Shown piece after piece: positions 19,002 through 27,277 of a DNA stretch of 64,000 nt; the stretch's first letter is position 1; the number at the start of each line of letters is the position of its first letter. Source of the DNA: Jeongeupia chitinilytica (GTDB lineage: Bacteria > Pseudomonadota > Gammaproteobacteria > Burkholderiales > Chitinibacteraceae); assembly GCF_014652315.1 (NCBI RefSeq), contig NZ_BMYO01000007.1, forward strand, positions 1-64,000. The letters run 5' to 3'. Under the pieces are notes generated by a model. That model was not told where the DNA came from. It saw only the letters and a program-made list of their open reading frames with translations, and did no database searches. Position numbers and translations under genes: made by a program.

Positions 19002-19628
19002 TCAGCGCGCGTGGCTGGTCGTGGTGTAGCTGTTGATCAGATTGCGGTAGTCGGGAATGTGGTTCGAGAACAGCGCCCCCAGACCCTCGACGTCGTTGCG
19101 CCAGTCGCGGTGCAGTTCGCAGGCGGCGCCGAACCAGGTCATCAGCTGGGCGCCCGCGCCGGACATCCGGTCCCAGGCCGAATGGCGGGTGATCTCGTTG
19201 AAGGTGCCCGAGGCATCGGTGATGACGAAGACCTCGAAGCCCTCGGCCAGTGCCGACAGCGCCGGGAAGGCCACGCAGACCTCGGTGACGACGCCGGCGA
19301 TGATCAGCTGCTTCCTGCCGGTGGCCTTGACCGCGCGGACGAAGTCCTCGTTGTCCCAGGCGTTGATCTGGCCCGGGCGCGGAATGAACGGCGCGTCGGG
19401 AAACAGCTGCTTGAGTTCAGGCACCAGCGGGCCGTTCGGGCCGTTCTCGAAACTGGTGGTCAGGATCGTCGGCAGGTCGAAGTACCTGGCGAGGTCGGCC
19501 AGCGCCAGTACGTTGTTCTTGAACTTGTCCGGGTCGATGTCGCGGACCAGCGACAGCAGTCCGGCCTGGTGATCGACGAGCAGTACGGCTGCGTTGTCCT
19601 TGTCGAGACGTGTGTAGGGTTGGTTCAT
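19002..19628 (-). CDS. Isochorismatase-fold hydrolase, YcaC orthologue-like
   Basis: 208 aa, identical in length to E. coli YcaC. Asp19 (LLVDHQAG) and Cys118 (TEVCVAF) fall at the positions I recall for YcaC catalytic residues. It is roughly half identical by eye to its downstream neighbour, so this is a tandem duplication that has diverged. AGGAG upstream of ATG 19628. It lies between the pirin gene and the second hydrolase in an apparent three-gene operon facing a LysR regulator. Confidence 0.9.
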   Translation of the reverse strand: MNQPYTRLDKDNAAVLLVDHQAGLLSLVRDIDPDKFKNNVLALADLARYFDLPTILTTSFENGPNGPLVPELKQLFPDAPFIPRPGQINAWDNEDFVRAVKATGRKQLIIAGVVTEVCVAFPALSALAEGFEVFVITDASGTFNEITRHSAWDRMSGAGAQLMTWFGAACELHRDWRNDVEGLGALFSNHIPDYRNLINSYTTTSHAR

Positions 19629-19695
19629 GACGTTCTCCTGGTGGTAAGGCGCCCGGTCGGGCACGGCCGCCGGCCGGCAGGCCGGCGGAATCCGG

Positions 19696-20562
19696 TCAGC
19701 GGCCCATCAGGCCGAAGCGGCCGCTGTTGAAGTCCTCGACGGCCTGGGCGATCTCGGCTTCGCTGTTCATCACGAAGGGGCCGTAACCGACGATGGGTTC
19801 GTCGATCGGCTCGCCGCTGAGCAGCAGCAAGGTCGCGTCGCTATTGGCCTCGATGCTCAGGCGGACGCCTTCCGGCGCCAGGTGCGCCATCTGTGCCTCC
19901 CGCAGTACCGTATCGCCGTTGAGCTGCACCGTGCCGTGCAGCACCACCAGCGCGCCGTGCCAGCCCTCGGGCAGGTCGAACCCGGCGTGCTTGCCTTGCT
20001 GCAGCCGGATGTCCCAGACGTGCATCGGCGTGAACGTCCGTGCCGGGCCCTGGCGGCCGGCCAGGTCGCCGGCGATCACCCGGACCTGGCCGGCAGCGCC
20101 GGGCAGCGGGACGACCGGAATGCTCGCGTCGGTGATCGCCTGATAGCCCGGTGCCGCCAGCTTGTCGCGCGCCGGCAGGTTGACCCAGAGCTGGACCATT
20201 TCGAGTGCGCCGCCGTTGCGGGTGAAGGTTTCGGAATGGAACTCCTCATGCAGGATGCCGGCGCCGGCCGTCATCCACTGCACGTCGCCCGGGCCGATCA
20301 CGCCGCCCTGGCCGGTCGAGTCGCGGTGGGCCACTTCGCCCTTGTAGACGATGGTGACCGTCTCGAAGCCGCGGTGCGGATGCTGGCCGACGCCGCGCGG
20401 CCGGTTGGCGGGCGTGAAGTCGGCCGGGCCGGCGTAGTCGAGCAGCAGGAAAGGGCTGAGCGAGGCGCCGTGGCTCTGGTACGAAAACAGCGAACGCACC
20501 GGAAAACCGTCGCCGACCCAATGGCCGCGGGGGGCGCTGTACACACCGAGAATCCGTTTCAT
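19696..20562 (-). CDS. Pirin-family bicupin
   Basis: 288 aa. The N-terminal cupin has the pirin metal site: HPHRGFETVT (His61, His63) and GAGILHEEFHSE; the C-terminal cupin is the divergent second half. Some pirins are quercetin dioxygenases and others redox-sensing cofactors. AAGGAG precedes ATG 20562. First gene of the pirin - hydrolase - hydrolase set, 135 bp from a divergent LysR gene; redox or xenobiotic response is a reasonable inference. Confidence 0.92.
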   Translation of the reverse strand: MKRILGVYSAPRGHWVGDGFPVRSLFSYQSHGASLSPFLLLDYAGPADFTPANRPRGVGQHPHRGFETVTIVYKGEVAHRDSTGQGGVIGPGDVQWMTAGAGILHEEFHSETFTRNGGALEMVQLWVNLPARDKLAAPGYQAITDASIPVVPLPGAAGQVRVIAGDLAGRQGPARTFTPMHVWDIRLQQGKHAGFDLPEGWHGALVVLHGTVQLNGDTVLREAQMAHLAPEGVRLSIEANSDATLLLLSGEPIDEPIVGYGPFVMNSEAEIAQAVEDFNSGRFGLMGR

Positions 20563-20697
20563 GTCCGTCTCCTTGTGACGATGAACTCGTCGATGAGTGG
20601 AGTATGGATTCGCAACGGTCGTCGCAGTAGACTGCAAAAAAGGATGTCAGTGTTCCGTTTCCGGAACGATGGAATGCAGCGGCGTGACGGAGGGGCC

Positions 20698-21603
20698 ATG
20701 CAGGATCTGAACGATCTGTACTACTACGTGCAGGTGGTCGAGCACGGCGGCTTCGCACCGGCGGGGCGGGGACTCGGCGCGCCCAAGTCGAAGCTGAGCC
20801 GGCGGATTTCGGCGCTCGAGGAGCGCCTCGGCGTGCGGCTGATCCAGCGTTCGACCCGGCATTTTGCCGTCACCGACATCGGCCAGACCTACTACGAGCA
20901 TTGCAAGGCGATGCTGGTCGAGGCCGAGGCGGCGCAGGCGGCAATCGACATCACGCGTGCCGAGCCGCGCGGCGTGGTGCGGATCACCTGCCCGGTGGCG
21001 CTGCTGCAGGCCTACGTCGGCTGCATGCTCGCCGATTTCATGGCGGAAAATCCCGGCGTGACGCTGCATCTCGAAGCGACCAACCGGCGCGTCGATCCGG
21101 TCGGCGAGGCGATCGACGTGGCAATCCGGGTCCGGCCGCCGCCGTTGCAGGACAGCGATCTGGTGCTGCGGCGGTTTGCCGACCGCGGCCAGTGCCTGAT
21201 GGCGAGTCCGGCACTGCTCGAACGGCTGGGGCCGCCGCGCGCACCGGCCGATCTGGCTGCCTGGCCCAGCCTGGCGCTCGGCGTGCCGCAACAGGGTTAC
21301 CACTGGTCGCTGTTCGGCCCGGACGGGGCACAGATGACGCTCAATCACACGCCGCGTTTCGTTACCGGCGACATGATCGCGCTGCGGGCCGCTGCCGTTG
21401 CCGGCGTCGGGGTGGTGCAACTGCCGGTGATGATGGCACGCGAACAGCTGAACGACGGCGCGCTCGTGGCCGTTTTGCCCGACTGGACGCCGCGCCGCGA
21501 GGTCATCCATGCGGTGTTTCCGTCGCGTCGCGGCCAGCTGCCGGCGGTGCGGGCGCTGATCAACTATCTGGCGATGCGCTTCGAGGCGCTCAACGAGGAC
21601 TGA
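20698..21603 (+). CDS. LysR-family transcriptional regulator
   Basis: 301 aa. HTH at the N-terminus (DLYYYVQVVEHGGFAPAGRG, then KLSRRISALEERLGVRL), linker helix and effector domain typical of the group often found beside pirin and hydrolase genes. GGAGG lies five bases before ATG 20698. Divergent from the pirin gene, so it likely controls that operon and itself from the shared 20563-20697 region. Effector unknown. Confidence 0.92.
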   Translation: MQDLNDLYYYVQVVEHGGFAPAGRGLGAPKSKLSRRISALEERLGVRLIQRSTRHFAVTDIGQTYYEHCKAMLVEAEAAQAAIDITRAEPRGVVRITCPVALLQAYVGCMLADFMAENPGVTLHLEATNRRVDPVGEAIDVAIRVRPPPLQDSDLVLRRFADRGQCLMASPALLERLGPPRAPADLAAWPSLALGVPQQGYHWSLFGPDGAQMTLNHTPRFVTGDMIALRAAAVAGVGVVQLPVMMAREQLNDGALVAVLPDWTPRREVIHAVFPSRRGQLPAVRALINYLAMRFEALNED

Positions 21604-21901
21604 AGCCGGGACGGGAACCGGAAAGTCGTCGCCAGCCGGCGAAATGTCTAAATAATTAGAATTTGTTCATATTCTTCTATTTGTGCCGGCTTCGGGCCGA
21701 TTGCGCCGGTTTTGCCGCGGGCTTGCCGACCGGTATTGGCGCCGGATTCATGTGCTTTTCACCTGGTTCGGCCAATATCGTGGACGGCCGGATTCGTCCA
21801 AGCACATGAATGGCAAAGGTATTTTTTTGTATTGTTGTAATAGGCAACATTCTGGTCTATTGAAATAAGACGAAGCAATAAACCCCAAAGGAGAACATTG
21901 C
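21604..21901. promoter_or_regulatory. AT-rich upstream region of the DUF2092 gene
   Basis: 298 bases without a gene. Two AT-rich patches (about 21644-21682 and 21810-21870) contrast with flanking coding DNA and suggest promoters. A 12-bp inverted repeat lies inside (listed separately). The ribosome site AAAGGAG of the next gene is at 21887-21893. I could not fix -35/-10 boxes. Confidence 0.4.
21746..21811. repeat. 12-bp perfect inverted repeat with 42-bp spacer
   Basis: ATTCATGTGCTT at 21746-21757 is the exact reverse complement of 21800-21811. It could fold as a long hairpin in RNA or bind a dimeric protein to two sites about five helical turns apart. It is the only extended symmetric element in this non-coding stretch. 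Confidence 0.6.
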
Positions 21902-22687
21902 ATGCTTGTGCGCACCATGTTGGGCCTGAGTATCGCGGCCCTGATCAGCACCGTTCCGGCGCATGCGGACGACGCCAGGGTGCAGGGCGGCGAAAGCCAG
22001 GCCACTGCACCGGTTCGTGAAACCCGCGCGATCGAGGCGCTGCAGCGGATGTCGCGCAGCCTGCGCGCGCTCGACCGCTTCGAGGTCACCGCCCACAGCG
22101 ATGTCGATCGCCTCGACGATGCCGGCCAGCTGATCAAGTTCAGCAACGACGTCAGCTACAAGGTCGAGAAACCGAACCGCCTGTACGCCAGCATCGTCAA
22201 CGGCCGGGCCGACCGCCAGATGTACTACGACGGCCAGAATTTCACGCTGTACGGCAAGAAGCTGAACTACTACGCCACGGTGAAGGCGCCGGCCACCATC
22301 GGTGAACTGCTCGAACAGCTCGATGATCGCTACGGTATCGAAGTACCGCTGGCGGACCTGTTCCTGTGGGGCAGCGACAAGGCGCCGGTCGACACGATCG
22401 AGGCGGCGCGTTATGTCGGTCCGTCGATCGTCGGCGAGCGCGTGTGCGATCAGTACGCGTTCCGTCAGGACGACGTCGACTGGCAGTTGTGGATTGCCCG
22501 TGGCGACCAGCCCCTGCCGTGCAGGCTGGCCATTGTCGATGCCGGTGATCCGGCCCGTCCGCAAAGCGTGATGACCTACCAGTGGCGTACCGGCAAGCGT
22601 TTCCTGCCGTCGACATTCAAGTTCTCCGCGCCGAAGAACGCCCATCCGATCGTGCTGAACGCGGCCCCGGCCGCCGATGCGCAGTAA
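21902..22687 (+). CDS. Secreted DUF2092 domain protein
   Basis: 261 aa with a Sec signal peptide (about 1-23, cleavage after AHA). The mature part matches DUF2092, predicted periplasmic proteins related in fold to LolA/LolB-like lipoprotein carriers: RAIEALQRMSRSLRALDRFEV, the DVSYKVEKPNRLYASI segment and FTLYGKKLNYYATVKAPATI (described only in part). Strong AAAGGAG site. It is followed 16 bp later by the Asn-Val repeat protein. Role unknown; an envelope role is inferred. Confidence 0.8.
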   Translation: MLVRTMLGLSIAALISTVPAHADDARVQGGESQATAPVRETRAIEALQRMSRSLRALDRFEVTAHSDVDRLDDAGQLIKFSNDVSYKVEKPNRLYASIVNGRADRQMYYDGQNFTLYGKKLNYYATVKAPATIGELLEQLDDRYGIEVPLADLFLWGSDKAPVDTIEAARYVGPSIVGERVCDQYAFRQDDVDWQLWIARGDQPLPCRLAIVDAGDPARPQSVMTYQWRTGKRFLPSTFKFSAPKNAHPIVLNAAPAADAQ

Positions 22688-22703
22688 GCACAGGAGATCC
22701 GAA

Positions 22704-23180
22704 TTGAAACGACCGCTTTCCTCGCTCGCCCTGGCACTGTTGTCCGTGGCGCTGATCGTGCCGCAGGCGGCACAAGCCCGTGACGGTCAGGCGCGCACCA
22801 GCGTCAACCGCGCGGGCAACCATGCGCGCAACGCGAACGTCAATGCCAACCACAACGTCAACGCCAACCGGAACGTCAACTCGAACCGCAACGTGAACCG
22901 CAACGTCAACGTCAATCGCGACGTGCACGTCGACGTCGACCATCATGGCGGCGGCTGGTACGACGACGATGATTACCACCCGCTCGCCACTGCGGCGGCC
23001 GTGACCGCAACGGTGGCGGTGACCTCGGCGGTGATCGGCTCGATCACCCGTACGCTGCCGCCGAGCTGCGTGCCGGTCGGTGTCGGCGGCGTGACCTATC
23101 AGCAATGCGGCAGCACGTGGTATCAGCCACAGTACGCCGGCACGACGGTGCAGTACGTGGTGGTCAACCCGCCGCGCTGA
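22704..23180 (+). CDS. Secreted Asn-Val repeat protein
   Basis: 158 aa from TTG 22704, chosen because AGGAG sits 7 bases upstream and it yields a clean signal peptide (KRPLSSLALALL, cleaved near AQA). An in-frame ATG at 22677 lies inside the preceding gene. Residues about 35-75 are a low-complexity NANxNVN/RNVN repeat with no hydrophobic core, then DVDHHGGGWYDDDDYHP, a possible membrane or buried segment (TAAAVTATVAVTSAVIGSI), and a C-terminal VTYQQCGSTWYQP domain seen in small secreted DUF6515-like proteins. Likely cotranscribed with the DUF2092 gene. Function unknown. Confidence 0.7.
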   Translation: MKRPLSSLALALLSVALIVPQAAQARDGQARTSVNRAGNHARNANVNANHNVNANRNVNSNRNVNRNVNVNRDVHVDVDHHGGGWYDDDDYHPLATAAAVTATVAVTSAVIGSITRTLPPSCVPVGVGGVTYQQCGSTWYQPQYAGTTVQYVVVNPPR

Positions 23181-23331
23181 GTGGGCTGCCGCACGACGGT
23201 GTCCTTGTACGACGCGCCGGCCAGTCCGGCGCGTTTTGCTTGCGTGCTGCGGGCCGTCTTGGGGTGTGCCGGTTCGGCGTGCTAGAGAGGAAGAAGCGGT
23301 GTTTTGCCGCAATCACGAGCAGGGGGAGGCG

Positions 23332-24171
23332 ATGTCGCCAGTACGTGTTGCCGGGCTGACCGTGCTGACGATGGTCGCCTTCGCCGGCAACTCCCTGCTG
23401 TGCCGGCTGGCGCTGAAACACACGGCGATCGATCCGGCCAGTTTTACCTTCATCCGGCTGGGCTCCGGTGCGCTGATGCTGGGCCTGCTGGCCTGTGCGT
23501 CCCGCCATCGCCACGGTGCTACCGGCAGCTGGGGGGCCGCATTGGCGCTGTTTGTCTACGCTGCCGGGTTTTCCTGGGCCTACGTGAGCCTGCCGGCCGC
23601 CAACGGTGCCTTGCTGCTGTTCGGTGCGGTCCAGGTGACCATGGTCGGCTATGGCCTGTGGCACGGCGAGCGGCTGGCCCGTTTACAGTGGGCGGGGCTG
23701 GTGCTGGCGCTGGCGGGCGTCATCGTGCTGCTCATGCCGGGGCTGTCGGCGCCGCCGCTGGCGGCATCGCTGCTGATGTTGGGGGCCGGCGTGGCGTGGG
23801 GCGTCTATTCGCTGCGCGGCAAGGGGGCTGCGAATCCGGTACGGGTGACGGCGGGCAACTTCGTCCGCGCGGTACCGATGGCCCTGCTGTGCAGCCTGTG
23901 GATGCAGGATCGCGCCGTGGTGGATGGCGCCGGGGTGATCTACGCCCTGGCCTCGGGGGTGCTGGCGTCGGGTGTCGGCTACGCGATCTGGTATTCGGTG
24001 CTGCCGTCGCTGGACGCGACGAAGGCGGCCGTGGTGCAGCTCAGCGTGCCGGCGATCGCGGCGGCGGGAGGTGTCGTGGTGCTGGGGGAGCCCCTGCACT
24101 GGCGGCTGGTCCTGGCTTCGACGGTCATCCTCGGCGGCATCCTGCTGGTCATCGTGAAGCGGAAGCGCTGA
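23332..24171 (+). CDS. EamA/DMT-family transporter
   Basis: 279 aa with about ten hydrophobic helices and two EamA halves (roughly 5-130 and 140-275), the typical drug/metabolite transporter size. LGEPLHWRLVLAS near the end of the second half is a family signature. GGGGGAGG precedes ATG 23332. Probably exports or imports small metabolites in the inner membrane; substrate unknown. Stands alone before a terminator. Confidence 0.88.
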   Translation: MSPVRVAGLTVLTMVAFAGNSLLCRLALKHTAIDPASFTFIRLGSGALMLGLLACASRHRHGATGSWGAALALFVYAAGFSWAYVSLPAANGALLLFGAVQVTMVGYGLWHGERLARLQWAGLVLALAGVIVLLMPGLSAPPLAASLLMLGAGVAWGVYSLRGKGAANPVRVTAGNFVRAVPMALLCSLWMQDRAVVDGAGVIYALASGVLASGVGYAIWYSVLPSLDATKAAVVQLSVPAIAAAGGVVVLGEPLHWRLVLASTVILGGILLVIVKRKR

Positions 24172-24193
24172 GGCGCTCCGGACGCGGAAAAGC

Positions 24194-24223
24194 AAAACGC
24201 CCTTGATTGCTCAAGGGCGTTTT
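24194..24223. terminator. Bidirectional terminator between the EamA gene and the tRNA operon
   Basis: aaaacgcccttga and tcaagggcgtttt form a perfect stem with a ttgc loop. It serves the EamA gene on plus and the tRNA transcript on minus. Confidence 0.9.
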
Positions 24224-24227
24224 AACC

Positions 24228-24303
24228 TGGGGTGGCTGATGGGGCTCGAACCCACGACAACAGGAATCACAATCCTGGACTCTACCAACTGAGCTACAGC
24301 CAC
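24228..24303 (-). tRNA. tRNA-His (GTG)
   Basis: Reads on minus as GTGGCTGTAGCTCAGTTGG with anticodon loop containing GTG, TTCGA T-loop and encoded CCA at 24228-24230. The base before the 5' end (24304) is G opposite C73, the histidine identity pair. Third gene of a three-tRNA operon. Confidence 0.97.
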
Positions 24304-24347
24304 CACTGAAACCGGTGTTGCTACCACTGCCAACTGCCGGGAAAACT

Positions 24348-24424
24348 TGGCGCACCCGACAGGAATCGAACCTGTAACCTACGGCTTAGAAGGCCGTTGC
24401 TCTATCCGGTTGAGCTACGGGCGC
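24348..24424 (-). tRNA. tRNA-Arg (TCT)
   Basis: 77 nt on minus. The acceptor stem GCGCCCG pairs with CGGGTGC (one G-T pair). Anticodon loop CTTCTAA gives TCT, reading AGA. TTCGA T-loop and encoded CCA are present. Middle gene of the tRNA operon. Confidence 0.97.
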
Positions 24425-24451
24425 CGTGTTTCCAGCGTTGATTGCTTGATC

Positions 24452-24528
24452 TGGTCGGGGCGGTGGGATTCGAACTCACGACCCCCTGGTCCCAAACCAG
24501 GTGCGCTACCAGACTGCGCTACGCCCCG
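24452..24528 (-). tRNA. tRNA-Pro (TGG)
   Basis: 77 nt on minus, acceptor CGGGGCG, anticodon stem CCTGG/CCAGG with loop TTTGGGA giving TGG, TTCGA T-loop and encoded CCA. First gene of the operon, next to its promoter. Confidence 0.97.
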
Positions 24529-24540
24529 AACAGAGGGCGG

Positions 24541-24570
24541 AATATAGCCTGACTGCCGCAGGCCCGTCAA
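24541..24570 (-). promoter_or_regulatory. Promoter of the tRNA-Pro-Arg-His operon
   Basis: On minus, TTGACG (24570-24565), an 18-bp spacer and TATATT (24546-24541) form a strong sigma70 promoter. A GC-rich CCGCCC discriminator follows just before tRNA-Pro, the arrangement of stringently controlled stable-RNA promoters. Confidence 0.8.
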
Positions 24571-24656
24571 GCCCCTGATACCCGGTGATTGAGTGCAATC
24601 GCGCAACAATGAGAGAATGCGCCGATTATTCAGACAGTTGCTTCCGGAGTTGCCCG

Positions 24657-25511
24657 ATGTCCGCCCAGATCCTTGACGGGAAAGCCATTTCTCAAGAACT
24701 CATCCGCGACGTGCGTGCACGTGTCGATGCCCGTGTGGCCGCTGGCAAGCGCGCCCCGGCGCTGGCGGTGGTGCTGGTGGGCAGCGATCCGGCAAGCCAG
24801 GTGTATGTCGGCAACAAGAAGCGCCAGTGTGAAAACGCCGGCATCACTTCGCTGGCGTACGACCTGCCGGCCGACACCGGCGAAGCCGAGCTGTTGGCGC
24901 TGGTCGACAGGCTGAACAAGGACGACGCGGTGGACGGCATCCTCGTGCAGCTGCCGCTGCCCAAGCATCTGGACGCCGACAAGATCATCGAGCTGATCGA
25001 TCCGGCCAAGGACGTCGACGGTTTCCATCCGTACAACATCGGCCGGCTGGCACTGAAGATGCCGCTGCTGCGCCCGTGCACGCCGCGTGGCGTGATGACG
25101 CTGCTGGAAAAAACCGGCATCGACCTCGTCGGCAAGGACGCGGTCGTCGTCGGCGCATCGAACATCGTCGGGCGCCCGCAGGCGCTCGAGCTGCTGCTGG
25201 CGCGTGCGACGGTGACCGTTTGCCACAGCAAGACCCGTGACCTGGCCGACAAGGTCCGCGGTGCCGACATCGTCGTGGCCGGCGTCGGCATCCCCAATTT
25301 CGTCAAGGGCGCATGGATCAAGGACGGCGCGATCGTCATCGATGTCGGCATCAACCGGCTCGAAAGCGGCAAGCTGTGCGGCGACGTCGAGTTCGACGTG
25401 GCGAAGGAAAAAGCCAGCTGGATCACGCCGGTGCCGGGCGGTGTCGGCCTGATGACCGTAGCGACGCTGATGCAGAACACGCTCGACGCGTGCGAGAAGC
25501 GGGGCGCCTGA
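24657..25511 (+). CDS. folD: Bifunctional methylene-tetrahydrofolate dehydrogenase/cyclohydrolase
   Basis: 284 aa, standard FolD length. It interconverts methylene-, methenyl- and formyl-THF in one-carbon metabolism. YVGNKKRQCENAGI holds the catalytic lysine region, LVQLPLPKHLD and the C-terminal TPVPGGVGLMT are family signatures; the NADP loop is VVVGASNIVGRP. GGAG upstream of ATG 24657. The pyrD start is two bases after its stop, so both are probably cotranscribed. Confidence 0.96.
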   Translation: MSAQILDGKAISQELIRDVRARVDARVAAGKRAPALAVVLVGSDPASQVYVGNKKRQCENAGITSLAYDLPADTGEAELLALVDRLNKDDAVDGILVQLPLPKHLDADKIIELIDPAKDVDGFHPYNIGRLALKMPLLRPCTPRGVMTLLEKTGIDLVGKDAVVVGASNIVGRPQALELLLARATVTVCHSKTRDLADKVRGADIVVAGVGIPNFVKGAWIKDGAIVIDVGINRLESGKLCGDVEFDVAKEKASWITPVPGGVGLMTVATLMQNTLDACEKRGA

Positions 25512-25512
25512 G

Positions 25513-26538
25513 TTGAGCTACTCGCTGATTCGTCCGCTGCTGTTCGCGCTCGACGCCGAACGCGCCCATGGTCTGACGCTGGGTCTGATCGACACGCTGC
25601 ACAGCTTCGGCTTCCTGCGGGCGTTCAACCATCAGACCGAACCGTCGCCGGTGACGGTGATGGGGATCGAGTTTCCCAACCCGGTCGGTCTGGCCGCCGG
25701 GCTCGACAAGAACGGCGAACATATCGATGCGCTGGCCGAGCTGGGTTTCGGTTTCCTCGAAATCGGCACGGTGACGCCACGGCCGCAGCCGGGCAATCCG
25801 AAGCCGCGGCTGTTCCGTCTGCCCGAGGCCGAAGGCATCATCAACCGGATGGGCTTCAACAACGGCGGCGTCGATGCGCTGATCGAGAACGTCCAGCGCG
25901 CGCAGTACAAGGGCGTGCTCGGCATCAACATCGGCAAGAACGCCGATACGCCGATCGACAAGGCCACTGACGACTACCTGATCGGTCTGGAAAAGGTTTA
26001 CGAGTACGCCAGCTACGTGACGGTGAACATCAGCTCGCCGAACACCAAGAATCTGCGGCAGCTGCAGCAGGCCGACGAGCTGGCGCACCTGCTGGACGCG
26101 CTCAAGGCCAAGCAACTGGCGCTGGCGAACCGGGACGGGCGCTACGTGCCGCTGGCGCTGAAGATCGCCCCGGACCTCGATGCCCATCAGGTCGAGGACA
26201 TTGCCGAACGGCTGATCAACAGCGGCATCGATGCGGTCATCGCCACCAACACCACGCTGGCGCGCACCGGGGTCGAGCACCTGAAGCACGGCAAGGAGGC
26301 CGGCGGCCTGTCCGGCGCGCCGGTACGGTCGAAGTCGACCCACGTGATCCGCGATCTGACCGAGGCGCTGCACGGCAAGGTGCCGATCATCGGGGCCGGC
26401 GGCATTCTCGCCGGCGAGCATGCGGTCGAGAAGATCCGCGCCGGTGCCAGTCTGGTGCAGTTGTACAGCGGGCTGATCTATCGCGGCCCGCAGCTTGTGG
26501 CCGACAGCATCGAGGCGATTGCCGCGCTGCACGACTGA
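25513..26538 (+). CDS. pyrD: Dihydroorotate dehydrogenase (quinone), class 2
   Basis: 341 aa from a TTG start at 25513. FMN enzyme of pyrimidine synthesis, anchored to the inner membrane by the N-terminal amphipathic helices typical of class 2 (MSYSLIRPLLFALDAERAHG). VNISSPNTKNLR contains the catalytic serine; IGAGGILAG and the LVQLYSGLIYRGP phosphate loop close the barrel. Tightly follows folD. Ends at a clear terminator. Confidence 0.95.
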   Translation: MSYSLIRPLLFALDAERAHGLTLGLIDTLHSFGFLRAFNHQTEPSPVTVMGIEFPNPVGLAAGLDKNGEHIDALAELGFGFLEIGTVTPRPQPGNPKPRLFRLPEAEGIINRMGFNNGGVDALIENVQRAQYKGVLGINIGKNADTPIDKATDDYLIGLEKVYEYASYVTVNISSPNTKNLRQLQQADELAHLLDALKAKQLALANRDGRYVPLALKIAPDLDAHQVEDIAERLINSGIDAVIATNTTLARTGVEHLKHGKEAGGLSGAPVRSKSTHVIRDLTEALHGKVPIIGAGGILAGEHAVEKIRAGASLVQLYSGLIYRGPQLVADSIEAIAALHD

Positions 26539-26560
26539 GTCGGGCGCACCTTCCGCAGGC

Positions 26561-26585
26561 GGGGCGGCGAGAGGCCGCCCTTTTT
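26561..26585 (+). terminator. Rho-independent terminator after pyrD
   Basis: ggggcggc pairs with ggccgccc (one G-T shift) around gaga and is followed by TTTTT. Confidence 0.85.
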
Positions 26586-26619
26586 GCTTGCAAGGCGCTA
26601 CGATGTTGATCAAACCGGC

Positions 26620-26647
26620 TTGTTGCCCGAGGGCCGAGCCGGATAAT
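26620..26647 (+). promoter_or_regulatory. Candidate promoter of the rnf operon
   Basis: TTGTTG (26620-26625) and GATAAT (26642-26647) are spaced 16 bp, lying between the pyrD terminator and rnfA. It is the best sigma70-like pair in the gap; no experimental support. Confidence 0.45.
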
Positions 26648-26685
26648 ACCGGGCTTCGAATCCCGGGTTTACTGGTGACTGGCGG

Positions 26686-27267
26686 ATGGAACTGAACCAT
26701 TACCTGCTGGTGCTGGTCGGCGCGGTGCTCGTCAACAACGTGGTGTTGGTGCGCATCCTCGGCCTGTGCCCGTTCATGGGCGTCTCGAAAAAACTCGAGG
26801 CGTCGATCGGCATGGGGCTGGCGACGGCCTTCGTGCTGACGCTGGCCTGTGGCACCTCGTGGCTGACCGACCAGCTGCTGATCGCCTGGCAGCTCGAATA
26901 CCTGCGCACGCTGGCCTTCATCGTCATCATCGCGGCGATCGTCCAGTTCACCGAGATGTTCATCCACAAGACGAGCCCGGCGCTGTACCAGACGCTGGGC
27001 ATCTATCTGCCGCTGATCACGACCAACTGCGCGGTGCTCGGCGTGCCGCTGATTAACTCGCAGGCGAAGAACGGCTTTGTCGAGTCGCTGGTGTTCGGCT
27101 TCGGCAGCGCGGTCGGCTTTTCGCTGATCCTGATCCTGTTCGCGGCGATCCGCGAGCGGCTCGAAGGGGCCGACATTCCGGCACCCTTCAAGGGCACGCC
27201 GATCGCCTTCATTACCGCCGGACTCATGAGCCTTGCGTTCATGGGCTTCTCCGGTCTGGTCAAGTGA
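26686..27267 (+). CDS. rnfA: Rnf electron transport complex subunit RnfA
   Basis: 193 aa, six predicted membrane helices, with CPFMGVSKK near residue 28 and TTNCAVLG near 108 holding the cysteines that in RnfA/RnfE ligate an intramembrane iron-sulfur cluster. Rnf couples ferredoxin:NAD+ oxidoreduction to Na+ or H+ movement, or in enterics keeps SoxR reduced (Rsx). First gene of the operon. Confidence 0.96.
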   Translation: MELNHYLLVLVGAVLVNNVVLVRILGLCPFMGVSKKLEASIGMGLATAFVLTLACGTSWLTDQLLIAWQLEYLRTLAFIVIIAAIVQFTEMFIHKTSPALYQTLGIYLPLITTNCAVLGVPLINSQAKNGFVESLVFGFGSAVGFSLILILFAAIRERLEGADIPAPFKGTPIAFITAGLMSLAFMGFSGLVK

Positions 27268-27277
27268 GGAGGGCGCG

